Source of the DNA: an uncultured Ulvibacter sp.
GTDB lineage: Bacteria > Bacteroidota > Bacteroidia > Flavobacteriales > Flavobacteriaceae
DNA: 64,000 nucleotides
Assembly (NCBI GenBank): GCA_938083445.1
Contig: CALKCP010000005.1
Coordinates: 21,074-85,073 of the forward strand
Reading direction: 5' to 3'
A program made the position numbers and the translations under genes. Positions 54,778 to 62,998 of the stretch are shown here, piece by piece (within the stretch, counting starts at the first letter, position 1; every line of letters starts with the position of its first letter). Below the pieces are notes generated by a model that had not been told where the DNA came from, did not search any database, and saw nothing but the letters and a program-made list of their open reading frames with translations.

Positions 54778-55455
54778 TTGACTTTGAAAAAACTTATTTT
54801 CTATTTTATTTTCTTATTCGCTATGAACACTATAAATGCTCAGGATTGGGCTCAGCTAAACCGTTATAAAAAAGCCAATGCCTTATTAAGTATTTCTGAA
54901 AAGGATGTGAACAGCGTTGTTTTTATGGGCAATTCTATCACTGAAGGCTGGGTACAGGACTCTTTGCCATTATTTAAAGAAAAGAGCTATATAAATCGCG
55001 GTATTGGGGGGCAAACAACACCACAGATGAAACATCGATTTGTTCAGGATGTGATTGAATTGGAGCCAAAAGCGGTCGTTATCCTTGCGGGGATTAATGA
55101 TATCGCACAAAATACAGGCTATATTTCAATTCCAGAAATTGCTGCAAATATTGAAGAGATGGTTCGTATGGCAAAAACCAACAATATAAAAGTAGTTCTT
55201 TGCAGCGTATTACCATCAAATTATTTTCCCTGGCGCCCACAGATACAACCAGCGGATAAAGTAATCGCACTCAATGCTCTTCTAAAGGAGATTGCCTATA
55301 AAAATGAAGTACATTATCTCGACTATTATTCGGAGATGGTTGATGATAAGAAGGGATTAAAAAAGGTCTATACTACCGATGGTGTTCATTGCACGATTGA
55401 AGGTTATATGGTTATGGAGTTTTTGATTAATAAGTCTTTGAAGACCCTCTTTTAA
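54778..55455 (+). CDS. Secreted GDSL/SGNH-family esterase
   Basis: A 225-residue exported hydrolase with a signal peptide ending near residue 22 (INAQ). SGNH blocks: GNSITEGW carries the nucleophile Ser, GIGGQTTPQM the Gly, LAGINDIA the Asn, and TDGVHCT the Asp/His pair. It resembles platelet-activating-factor acetylhydrolase-like or acetylxylan-esterase-type members; the substrate is unknown. It has a TTG start at 54778, with a second in-frame TTG at 54784. Divergent from the tiny membrane protein gene. Confidence 0.88.
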   Translation: MTLKKLIFYFIFLFAMNTINAQDWAQLNRYKKANALLSISEKDVNSVVFMGNSITEGWVQDSLPLFKEKSYINRGIGGQTTPQMKHRFVQDVIELEPKAVVILAGINDIAQNTGYISIPEIAANIEEMVRMAKTNNIKVVLCSVLPSNYFPWRPQIQPADKVIALNALLKEIAYKNEVHYLDYYSEMVDDKKGLKKVYTTDGVHCTIEGYMVMEFLINKSLKTLF

Positions 55456-55541
55456 TCAAACGGGCGAAGCATTAAAAATTTCTTTTATTGTGGTCATTAT
55501 TATTATTGCTGCGGAATAGTTATTCATCTAATATTTACCTG

Positions 55542-55549
55542 TACTTTTG
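55542..55549 (+). promoter_or_regulatory. -7 element TACTTTTG of the J-domain/KTSC gene
   Basis: A TAnnTTTG match 18 bases before the ATG at 55568. The -33 region is T-rich without an exact TTTG. Confidence 0.5.
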
Positions 55550-55567
55550 CGCCTTTAAAAAAATGGT

Positions 55568-56017
55568 ATGAAGCGCATAAACGAATACAAGAAACTCTTT
55601 GGAATTGAAAAGGAAGTTGAATTAAAGGCTTTGAAAAAGAGTTACCGAAACTTGGTTAAAGAATGGCATCCAGACAAATTTCAAGATGGCGACGCCTTGC
55701 AGGAAGAGGCTGAGATGAATAGTCGAAAGATTATTGATGGCTATCATTTTTTAGTAAGTATTGCGCCCGAAACAAAAGAAGCAAATTTAGAGGAATACAC
55801 AGAAACCATTACGAATTCTGGGATTGCAGATTATCAGCATAAAGGATTGTTGTTAGAGATTACTTTTTTAGACGGCACAACCTATGAATACTTTGGCGTT
55901 ACGAAACCCATATATATTAAAATGGTGAATAGCAATAAACTAAATCGTTTTGCTAAACGTGCTATTTACCCTGTTTATAATTATAGAAAGTCGAAGCGTA
56001 TTCTTGAGAATGCATAG
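55568..56017 (+). CDS. J-domain and KTSC-domain protein
   Basis: A 149-residue protein. Residues ~5-65 are a J domain with the HPD motif at 34-36 (VKEWHPDKFQDG), which stimulates Hsp70 (DnaK) ATPase. Residues ~95-149 match KTSC, a short domain found in lysyl-tRNA synthetases and stand-alone proteins. The combination suggests that a KTSC partner is delivered to DnaK, but the client is unknown. It is monocistronic with its own -7 element. Confidence 0.88.
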   Translation: MKRINEYKKLFGIEKEVELKALKKSYRNLVKEWHPDKFQDGDALQEEAEMNSRKIIDGYHFLVSIAPETKEANLEEYTETITNSGIADYQHKGLLLEITFLDGTTYEYFGVTKPIYIKMVNSNKLNRFAKRAIYPVYNYRKSKRILENA

Positions 56018-56086
56018 GCTGTATGCCGTGCCCTGCTTTTTTTAACTTCAGTTTCTCTGGAATTTCGAACCTGTATAACCAAATAC

Positions 56087-56785
56087 TTAGCGGTTGATAA
56101 TGGTTCCTAACACCTCCCAAACCGTATGTGCTACCATTTTATGACCTTCAACCGTCGGATGAATGCCATCGCTTTGATTTAATGAAGCAATACCTCCCAC
56201 ATCTTTTAAAATGAAGGGAATAAAGGCTAGGCCATTGTCGATTGCCAAGTCAGCGAAAATAGATCTAAATTCAGTTGTGTACTCCTTACCCATATTGGGT
56301 GGCAACTCCATGCCAGCTAAAACAATAGGTATGTTTGGTTTTTTATCACGCACTGCATCAATAATAGCCTGTAGGTTGCCTCGAGTTTCTGAAAGCGGAA
56401 CACCTCGCAGCCCATCATTTGCACCAAGTTCTAAAAGAAAAACATCTACTTCCTGATTAAGCACCCATTTTATTCTATTGCGGCCACCGGCCGTTGTTTC
56501 ACCACTAACTCCAGAGTTCACCACAGCATACTCTAAGCCTAATGAATCTATTCTAGACTGCAGTATGGCAGGAAAGGCATCATTGATATCATCTAGGCCG
56601 TAACCAGCGGTAATGCTATCGCCAAAACATAAAATAGTTTTCTTAGAACTTGTTTCAGCACGCTCTATATCGACTGCCAGCGGTACATTCGTTTCGGTCT
56701 TCGCTTCAGAACTATTTGTATTTCCGCAGGAAAGTATTGTAAAGGCGATAAGAAAATAACAAAACTTTAAGAAGTTTGGTTGCAT
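56087..56785 (-). CDS. tesA: TesA-like arylesterase/acyl-CoA thioesterase I, lipoprotein
   Basis: About 232 residues from ATG 56785, chosen over a longer start at 56836 because it gives a standard lipoprotein signal with lipobox (ILSC, Cys20). SGNH blocks are visible: CFGDSITAGYGL (nucleophile Ser), GVSGETTAGG, LGANDGLRG and DGIHPT (Asp/His). TesA-family enzymes hydrolyse acyl esters and acyl-CoA and act as lysophospholipases. It is divergent from an ABC transporter pair resembling ybbA-ybbP, the same arrangement as in E. coli. Confidence 0.88.
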   Translation of the reverse strand: MQPNFLKFCYFLIAFTILSCGNTNSSEAKTETNVPLAVDIERAETSSKKTILCFGDSITAGYGLDDINDAFPAILQSRIDSLGLEYAVVNSGVSGETTAGGRNRIKWVLNQEVDVFLLELGANDGLRGVPLSETRGNLQAIIDAVRDKKPNIPIVLAGMELPPNMGKEYTTEFRSIFADLAIDNGLAFIPFILKDVGGIASLNQSDGIHPTVEGHKMVAHTVWEVLGTIINR

Positions 56786-56836
56786 ATGATGCGCCACATT
56801 TAAGAACCTTTGTATACTTGTAAGCGTATGCATCAT
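56786..56836. repeat. Inverted repeat in the tesA/ybbA intergenic region
   Basis: ATGATGC at 56786-56792 and GCATCAT at 56830-56836 form a 7-base inverted repeat straddling the divergent promoters. It may be an operator, but part of it overlaps the alternative upstream start codons of tesA. Confidence 0.3.
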
Positions 56837-56859
56837 TTGTTGAAAAATTTAAAGTTTAT

Positions 56860-57549
56860 ATGCCAAAGATATTAAAGATTAGCGGGCTAGAAAAGACATA
56901 TACAAGCGGTTCTAAACAACTAACTGTTTTAAAAAACATCTCTTTTGAAGTTGAAAAAGGGCAGACGTTTTCTATTGTTGGACCCTCTGGAAGCGGTAAG
57001 ACGACCTTGTTAGGAATTTGTGCCGGGTTAGATACGCCCAATGCGGGTAGTGTTGAATTATGTGGTCATGATATTAATGCAATGAATGAAGATGAGCGCG
57101 CACTTTTAAGAAATAAGGAAGTTGGCTTTATCTTTCAGAACTTTCAATTATTACCAACGCTTACAGCCCTTGAAAATGTGAGCGTACCTCTAGAATTACA
57201 AGGATCAAAAGACGCGGCTAAAAACGCTACTGCACTGTTAGAAAAAGTTGGTTTAATAGACCGTTTACATCATTATCCTTCGCAATTATCGGGAGGTGAA
57301 CAACAGCGTGTGGCTTTGGCAAGAGCCTTTTCAAACAAGCCTTCTATCTTATTTGCTGATGAACCTACCGGTAATTTGGACGAGGAAACGGGAGAAAAAG
57401 TTATCCAACTGCTTCTTAAACTCAATAAGGACGCTGGAACAACCTTAGTGATTATCTCCCACGATTTGGACTTAGCAAACAGAACACAGCAGATATTGAG
57501 ACTAAAAGGGGGGCAAATACTTTCCAACGAACCCACGGCCATATTTTGA
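56860..57549 (+). CDS. ABC transporter ATP-binding protein (YbbA/LolD type)
   Basis: A 229-residue ATPase. Walker A is GPSGSGKTT near residue 43, the Q-loop is FIFQNFQLLPTLTALENV, the signature is LSGGEQQR and Walker B is SILFADEPTGNLD. The FQLLPTLTALENV segment is typical of the MacB/LolD/YbbA group that powers mechanotransmission-type transporters. Its gene overlaps the downstream permease by 4 bases. Neighbourhood with tesA matches E. coli ybbA. Confidence 0.92.
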   Translation: MPKILKISGLEKTYTSGSKQLTVLKNISFEVEKGQTFSIVGPSGSGKTTLLGICAGLDTPNAGSVELCGHDINAMNEDERALLRNKEVGFIFQNFQLLPTLTALENVSVPLELQGSKDAAKNATALLEKVGLIDRLHHYPSQLSGGEQQRVALARAFSNKPSILFADEPTGNLDEETGEKVIQLLLKLNKDAGTTLVIISHDLDLANRTQQILRLKGGQILSNEPTAIF

Positions 57550-60089
57550 ATAAAACACCTTTTACATCAAGAAATAGCACAGCTTGGCTGTTTAAAATGG
57601 CATGGCGCGATGCAAAGGCTAGCAGAATGCGCTTGATGCTCTTTATGGCGTCTATTATTTTGGGGATTGCCGCTGTCGTTTCGATACAACTGTTTAGTGA
57701 AAACCTTAAAGACAACATACGCTTGCAATCAAAGGCACTAATGGGGGCCGATTTTATTATCGATAGCGAGCAAATCCCTACCGAGAGAGCACAGGCCATT
57801 ATTGATTCTTTGGGGCCCGACGCTTCTGAAGTGAATTTTGTGTCAATGATTGCTTTTCCGAAGAATGGCGGTACCAAATTAGTGCGCGTAAGAGGTTTGG
57901 AAGGCGACTTTCCTTTTTATGGTGCGATTGAAACAGAACCTGCTTCCGCAGCTTTTAATTACCAAGAAACTGGGAGTGCTTTGGTAGATGCTACACTCAT
58001 GCTACAGTTTGATATTAAACCTGGCGATTCTATTAAAGTAGGGGAGGTTATCTTGCCAATTTCGGGGTCGTTAAAAGCGATACCGGGTTCTACCGCCATG
58101 GCCACATCAGTAGCGCCAACCATTGTAATACCCTATCGTTATTTAGAGGCAACAGCACTTTTACAATTTGGCAGTCGTAAAGAATATCAGTTTTTTTATA
58201 AAGCACCAACATTAGATTTAGTCGCATTCGAGAAACGCATCGATCCAATGTTAGATGCCGTAAAGGCCGATTTAGATACGCATACAAGTACGAGCATTCG
58301 CCTAGGGCAGCGCTATGATAACGTAAGCAAGTTTCTTAACCTTGCTGCATTTATAGCCTTGTTATTGGGATGCGTTGGAATTGCAAGTTCCGTTAATATC
58401 TACATCAAGGAGAAATTAAAAGCGATAGCGGTCTTAAAATGCATGGGGGCAACACGAAGGCAAAGTTTTTTAATTTTTCTAATACAGATTTCTGGAATAG
58501 GGTTTATAGGAGGACTTATAGGAACAGCCATTGGAGTGGGACTTCAGGAGTTATTTCCTTATATTTTACAGGAGTTTTTACCCTTTGATGTGGAAGTTAA
58601 TATCACAGCGCAACCCTTAATAATGGGTGTTTTACTTGGGTTTTTCATGTCGGTATTATTTGCTTCATTGCCACTAATTCGTACCTGGTACGTCTCTCCT
58701 TTAGAAGTGCTGCGTATAGGAGGAGTTCCCTTAGAAAAACCAAAGAAAGTCCGTTTATTCCTTTTTGTCGTTATCATCTTGTTTCTGTATTTCTTTTCGT
58801 TTTGGCTACTCAATGACCTATTCTATGCACTTGCATTTGTAGTTGGAATCTTGGTAACCTTTGCCGTACTAGCTGGCATTGCCATATTGTTAATGAATAC
58901 AGTAAAGACGTATTTCCCCAAACAAGCCAACTTTACCATTCGACAAAGTTTATTGAATCTATTTCGCCCTAATAATCAGACCGTAGTACTCATTGTGGCA
59001 ATAGGTTTGGGCACCTTTTTAATTAGCACTTTATATTTTAGCAAGGATATTCTATTAGGCAAAACAAGTGTTGCAGAAACTTCCGAAAATGCAAATATCA
59101 TTGCATTGGATGTCCAAAGAGATCAGGTGGAGGATGTTGTAAGAATATTTGAAACGAATAATGTAAGGCCTATTGATAATATTTCATTAGTAACCATGCG
59201 GATGCATCGTATTAAAGGAAAACTTGTAAATACGTTGCGCAATGATAGCACAAGTAAAGTAAGAGGGTGGCTTTTAAATCACGAATTTAGAGCAACGTAT
59301 CGCGATTCACTTATCGCTTCTGAACAAATTTTAATGGGAGCCTGGACTTCATCTCAAGCACCTGAAGACCCTATTCAAATTTCAATCTCAGACAACTTAG
59401 CTTCTGATGCGCAAGTTACTGTTGGAGATCCCATCGTTTTTAATGTGCAGGGGATGCTCATGGAGACTACTGTTGGTAGTATTAGAAAGGTAGATTGGGG
59501 ACGGCTACAATTAAATTTTTCAATAGTATTTCCAAAAGGGGTGTTAGAAAATGCACCGCAGTTTAATGTATTAACAACATATGCCGCAACTGAAGAACGA
59601 TCAGCATCCTTACAACGTGATTTGGTAGCCAAATTTCCAAATATTACCATTATTGATCTTAGACAGATGTATACCATCGTTGAAGATATTTTAGACAAAG
59701 TCTCTTGGATTATCAATTTTATGGCATTTTTCAGTATTCTTACGGGCATCATTGTACTGATAGGGTCTGTACGCAACAGTAAATATCAGCGTATTAAGGA
59801 AAGTGTGTTGCTTAGAACATTGGGAGCTAAGAATTCTCAGATTCTTCAAATAGCTGCGCTTGAATATCTGTTCTTAGGATTTCTAGGAAGCTTGGTGGGC
59901 GTACTTCTAGCATTGCTAAGTAGTTTACTATTGGCCTTATTGGTATTTAAAGAACCCTTTATTCCCTCTGTAATTCCGTTTTTGGTCTTTTTACCTGGTA
60001 TTTCGTTCTTGGTTTTAGGTATTGGTTTAAGTAATATCGGAAGTGTTTTAAGAAGCTCGCCATTGGAGGTACTTCGCAGAGAGGCTTGA
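57546..60089 (+). CDS. FtsX-like ABC permease (YbbP type)
   Basis: An 847-residue membrane protein with a TTG start (TTGA overlap with the ATPase stop). It has an N-terminal helix, a large periplasmic domain, and two FtsX units of helices: the first around ASSVNIYIKEKLKAIAVLKCMGATRRQSFLI, the second around SILTGIIVLIGSVRNSKYQRI. The length and layout match YbbP/MacB-type permeases that extract lipids or proteins from the membrane. With the YbbA-like ATPase it forms one transporter; substrate unknown. Confidence 0.9.
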   Translation: MNKTPFTSRNSTAWLFKMAWRDAKASRMRLMLFMASIILGIAAVVSIQLFSENLKDNIRLQSKALMGADFIIDSEQIPTERAQAIIDSLGPDASEVNFVSMIAFPKNGGTKLVRVRGLEGDFPFYGAIETEPASAAFNYQETGSALVDATLMLQFDIKPGDSIKVGEVILPISGSLKAIPGSTAMATSVAPTIVIPYRYLEATALLQFGSRKEYQFFYKAPTLDLVAFEKRIDPMLDAVKADLDTHTSTSIRLGQRYDNVSKFLNLAAFIALLLGCVGIASSVNIYIKEKLKAIAVLKCMGATRRQSFLIFLIQISGIGFIGGLIGTAIGVGLQELFPYILQEFLPFDVEVNITAQPLIMGVLLGFFMSVLFASLPLIRTWYVSPLEVLRIGGVPLEKPKKVRLFLFVVIILFLYFFSFWLLNDLFYALAFVVGILVTFAVLAGIAILLMNTVKTYFPKQANFTIRQSLLNLFRPNNQTVVLIVAIGLGTFLISTLYFSKDILLGKTSVAETSENANIIALDVQRDQVEDVVRIFETNNVRPIDNISLVTMRMHRIKGKLVNTLRNDSTSKVRGWLLNHEFRATYRDSLIASEQILMGAWTSSQAPEDPIQISISDNLASDAQVTVGDPIVFNVQGMLMETTVGSIRKVDWGRLQLNFSIVFPKGVLENAPQFNVLTTYAATEERSASLQRDLVAKFPNITIIDLRQMYTIVEDILDKVSWIINFMAFFSILTGIIVLIGSVRNSKYQRIKESVLLRTLGAKNSQILQIAALEYLFLGFLGSLVGVLLALLSSLLLALLVFKEPFIPSVIPFLVFLPGISFLVLGIGLSNIGSVLRSSPLEVLRREA

Positions 60090-60163
60090 TGTTTTAATTT
60101 CAGCTACTAACAAAATGTTTCTAGGAATTTTTACCAGCCATGGATTACACGATATTTAAATTT

Positions 60164-60171
60164 TATATTTG
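60164..60171 (+). promoter_or_regulatory. -7 element TATATTTG of the secreted protein gene at 60192
   Basis: A TAnnTTTG match 20 bases before the ATG. Confidence 0.45.
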
Positions 60172-60191
60172 GTGCTAGCTAAAACGATATC

Positions 60192-60761
60192 ATGACCTTT
60201 AAACATCTATTATTTTTAACTACGCTCTTTTTTTCTTCGCAAATAATTGGTCAAGAAAACGAAACATCCATTTCTTTTTGGAATACCTTAAAGTCTCACT
60301 GTGGTAATGCCTATTCAGGAACACTTGAAATTCCAGAAGAAGATGAGGCTTTTGGCGGAAAGAAATTAGTGATGCACATAAGGTCTTGTGCTGAGAATGA
60401 AATAAAAATTCCTTTTTATGTGGGAGCTGATAAGTCTCGGACTTGGATTTTATCAATGAAAAAAGGTGTTATATCATTAAAACATGATCATCGCTACGAA
60501 GATGGTACCATGGACCCTGTTAATTTTTATGGGGGCACTTCATCAAATCAAGGGAAGGAAAACATTCAATTTTTCCCTGCAGATGTTCATACACAAAGCC
60601 TTATACCTGATGCAGCAACAAACGTTTGGTGGATTACTATTGATGAAAAAACATTTACCTATAACTTACGTCGTTTAGGAACAGACCGTGTTTTTAAAGT
60701 CGTCATGGATATTACAAAACCAATCGAAACTCCTGGGGCTCCATGGGGTTGGGAAGATTAA
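60192..60761 (+). CDS. Secreted protein of unknown function
   Basis: A 189-residue exported protein with a signal peptide ending near residue 20 (IIGQE). The body contains FWNTLKSHCGNAYSGTLE, KLVMHIRSCAENEIKIPFYV, DKSRTWILS and LKHDHRYEDGTMDPVNFYGG and ends PIETPGAPWGWED. Two cysteines (near 36 and 68) may form a disulfide. Similar proteins occur in flavobacteria and other marine bacteria without assigned function. It follows ybbP by about 100 bases with its own -7 element. Confidence 0.72.
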   Translation: MTFKHLLFLTTLFFSSQIIGQENETSISFWNTLKSHCGNAYSGTLEIPEEDEAFGGKKLVMHIRSCAENEIKIPFYVGADKSRTWILSMKKGVISLKHDHRYEDGTMDPVNFYGGTSSNQGKENIQFFPADVHTQSLIPDAATNVWWITIDEKTFTYNLRRLGTDRVFKVVMDITKPIETPGAPWGWED

Positions 60762-60834
60762 TATACCCACATTATATAGATGCATTTAAACAGTAATCTC
60801 GAACTACCATTATTGCCTAGGTAGGGGCTTAAAT

Positions 60835-61476
60835 CTAGTTAAACGTATAGCGCTGCTCTGCTGTTGAAGATGCGTTTAGTAATTGGTCAAATGTTCTAAT
60901 AGTGTCAAAGTTCCTTGTAATTTCTTCAGACACGGCAATACCAGAAATACCAGTTTTTAAAACAGCTTTAACATCCTTTGTGGTTATACCTCCAACACCT
61001 ATAATTGGGGTTTCAGTATGTAAAGCTTCTAGAATCATAGAATATCCAAGTAAACCTAAAACAGGAGATACATTCTCTTTCGTTTTCGATAACCTCAAGG
61101 GGCCTAAACTAATATAATCGACTTCTTTCTTAATTAAATTTTCGCAATCTTCCAAGGTATTCGCCGTTCCACCAATAATTTGCCAAGTGTATAAATGCTT
61201 TCTAGCCATAGTAGGGCAGGAGTCCGTTTTTCCTAAATGTACTCCATCCGCCTTCACTTCTTTGGCTATTTTATAATGATCATTTATAATGAGCCTGGTT
61301 TGGAATTGAGACGTGATTTCTCTGGCGGCTGTAGCAGCTTTTAAAAATTTCTTTTCTGAAACATTTTTTAAACGCAACTGCACTAATTCTGCACCCGATG
61401 TACAAGCGATCTGAATGTTGTCTAGATGTTCTTTTATAGAATTTCCCTGGGTTATATAATGAAGTTTAGGGATCAT
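60835..61476 (-). CDS. thiE: Thiamine-phosphate synthase-like protein (ThiE/TenI)
   Basis: A 213-residue TIM barrel with the ThiE phrases LVQLRLKN, RLIINDHYKIAKEVKADGVHLG, IGGTANT, YISLGPLRLSKTKEN and IIGVGGIT. ThiE couples HMP-PP with THZ-P to thiamine phosphate. The GP(x)xxTxTK phosphate loop here reads GPLRLSKTK rather than the usual FPTxTK, so a TenI-like role is possible. No other thiamine genes and no TPP-riboswitch-like leader are near, so it is an orphan copy. Confidence 0.82.
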   Translation of the reverse strand: MIPKLHYITQGNSIKEHLDNIQIACTSGAELVQLRLKNVSEKKFLKAATAAREITSQFQTRLIINDHYKIAKEVKADGVHLGKTDSCPTMARKHLYTWQIIGGTANTLEDCENLIKKEVDYISLGPLRLSKTKENVSPVLGLLGYSMILEALHTETPIIGVGGITTKDVKAVLKTGISGIAVSEEITRNFDTIRTFDQLLNASSTAEQRYTFN

Positions 61477-61578
61477 TTTGCTGTCATTTTAAATATTTAA
61501 ACTATTCATGTTTAGTAAGATAGTATACAAAGCTCCAGTGAAATTAACAACCAGAGCAATAGAACCGAGACTAGTATA

Positions 61579-62193
61579 TTAGAGCGAAGTTACTTTTTTA
61601 GAGTACTCCATAAAATAGGATTCAAAACGTTTTAATGTTGGATGCATTTTTTCTGAATACAACACATATTGGCATTTTTGAATGCTTTGAGTAATGGACA
61701 TAATAGCAGCATATTCGGGTCTTTGAATGAGCATCTCAGCGTCGTCTATACTAAATATCTTTAATTGGGAGGTATTTACTCCATTTACTAAAAAGAGCTT
61801 ATTCATTGACCTTGGTGTAGAAATAAGAATGTCTATGCCTAAAAATATTTCTGATTTTTGAACATCAATGTGAAGCGCTTCGTAACCCACATACACACGC
61901 AACGAGTTGTATTTCGTATACATTAAAAAAGCATCATATAGTTCCATGGCCCTTTCCTTGTTCTCTACAAGAACGACAGCCCTTGGAGCATTTTCGCCAG
62001 CTTCACATTTTAATTTCTGCAAGGTTGTAAGAATAAGTGTGGTCGTTTTTCCACTATCTTTTGGTGCGACACAAAAAACATTAGCACCACTTTTTATTAC
62101 AGGAATGCTACGGCTCTGAAATGGGGTAGGTGCAACTATTTCTTGTAACTCGAGCACATCTTGTATATCGGAATGTAATTTTTTAAAAGGCAT
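61579..62193 (-). CDS. Stand-alone DEAD-type RecA-like lobe with degenerate motifs
   Basis: A 204-residue protein matching only the N-terminal half of DEAD-box helicases. It has a Q-motif-like TPFQSRSIPVI, a motif I variant APKDSGKT instead of AQTGTGKT, a motif Ib-like ISTPRS, motif II reading DDAE instead of DEAD, and YSEKM where SAT is expected. The C-terminal lobe is absent; the gene has a normal start, stop and a -7 element, so it does not look like a random truncation. It may bind RNA or ATP without unwinding and could regulate other helicases. Function is unknown. Confidence 0.8.
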   Translation of the reverse strand: MPFKKLHSDIQDVLELQEIVAPTPFQSRSIPVIKSGANVFCVAPKDSGKTTTLILTTLQKLKCEAGENAPRAVVLVENKERAMELYDAFLMYTKYNSLRVYVGYEALHIDVQKSEIFLGIDILISTPRSMNKLFLVNGVNTSQLKIFSIDDAEMLIQRPEYAAIMSITQSIQKCQYVLYSEKMHPTLKRFESYFMEYSKKVTSL

Positions 62194-62239
62194 AGAATGA
62201 AAAAGAGAACAGTATCGTCTCGTGTTTTATTAATTATGA

Positions 62240-62247
62240 CAAAGATA
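62240..62247 (-). promoter_or_regulatory. -7 element TATCTTTG of the single-lobe helicase-like gene
   Basis: A minus-strand TAnnTTTG match about 47 bases upstream of the ATG at 62193; it argues that the gene is expressed. Confidence 0.55.
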
Positions 62248-62615
62248 CTACCTGCAATTGAATTAACTTGGTTCGTTGGTCTTTCTCTTTAGTAATCACC
62301 CTCAAAGTATTTCAACTACTTCGAGTTATCTTGACAGAACCTTTTATGGTGTTTTTATCCAATACTAATATGCCTCTAAAAACATAGTCGCTATATAAAG
62401 CGAATTAAAAGAAATGACATTTAGGAAAAAAATGCTTTTTTGAGACCTTATGACGCAATTTAAATGCTAACGAAGAAAGCTATAAGTGCATAAATAGCAA
62501 CCAAAACAGAACTAATGAAAAACACTGCATATATAATAAAAATAAGGTATTAGACGGTATTGTAAGTGTTTTAAAATAGTAATAACCCTACAATATGAAT
62601 AAGGTTAAATTACGG

Positions 62616-62646
62616 TTGCATACTTCGATTAATCGCTCTATCTTTG
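62616..62646 (+). promoter_or_regulatory. Promoter of the cold-shock gene (TTG-N20-TATCTTTG)
   Basis: TTG at 62616-62618 and TATCTTTG at 62639-62646 are 20 bases apart, close to the Bacteroidota consensus. The AT-rich leader to ATG 62681 is about 28-34 bases. Confidence 0.72.
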
Positions 62647-62680
62647 CATTTAGTATATATTAATAATAAATTACATTATA

Positions 62681-62872
62681 ATGAACAAAGGAACAGTAAA
62701 ATTTTTCAACGACGCTAAAGGTTTTGGATTCATCACTGAAGAAGGAGTTGATAAAGATCATTTTGTGCACATTTCAGGATTAATCGATGAGATTAGAGAA
62801 GGTGACCAAGTTGAATTCGATTTACAAGAAGGAAACAAAGGATTAAACGCAGTAAACGTAAAAGTTATCTAA
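62681..62872 (+). CDS. Cold-shock protein (CspA-like)
   Basis: A 63-residue single cold-shock domain with NKGTVKFFNDAKGFGFI (RNP1) and HFVHISGL (RNP2), close in sequence to the protein at 49122 and to the C-terminal domain of the protein at 11673. It acts as an RNA chaperone. It has a strong consensus promoter and a strong terminator, so it is a monocistronic, probably highly expressed gene. Confidence 0.95.
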   Translation: MNKGTVKFFNDAKGFGFITEEGVDKDHFVHISGLIDEIREGDQVEFDLQEGNKGLNAVNVKVI

Positions 62873-62895
62873 GTATATATCCATATATTTTCAAT

Positions 62896-62923
62896 AAGAG
62901 CCCATCTTAATAGATGGGCTCTT
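62896..62923 (+). terminator. Terminator of the cold-shock gene
   Basis: A perfect 12-base-pair stem AAGAGCCCATCT with TAAT loop, followed by TGTTTTTT. Confidence 0.93.
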
Positions 62924-62998
62924 TGTTTTTTAAGTAGTTTTTAAAACCTGAGGCAGGGTTAGACGTATTTTAACCTCCTAAATAAGTAGGTAGTTGAT

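Larger units (their letters stand above)
62194..62680. other. Divergent intergenic region between the helicase-like gene and the cold-shock gene
   Basis: An AT-rich region with outward promoters on both sides and a small TCGCT/AGCGA hairpin near 62388-62403. No convincing ORF or RNA gene. Confidence 0.55.

Noticed and set aside
61477..61560. TPP riboswitch in front of the thiE-like gene
   Set aside because: The leader lacks the conserved CUGAGA-type core and paired stems expected for a TPP riboswitch.
61579..62193. Calling the single-lobe helicase-like gene a pseudogene
   Set aside because: It has a normal start, stop, promoter element and consistent codon use, and no trace of the missing lobe downstream. 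Altered motifs in a complete short gene fit a distinct family better.
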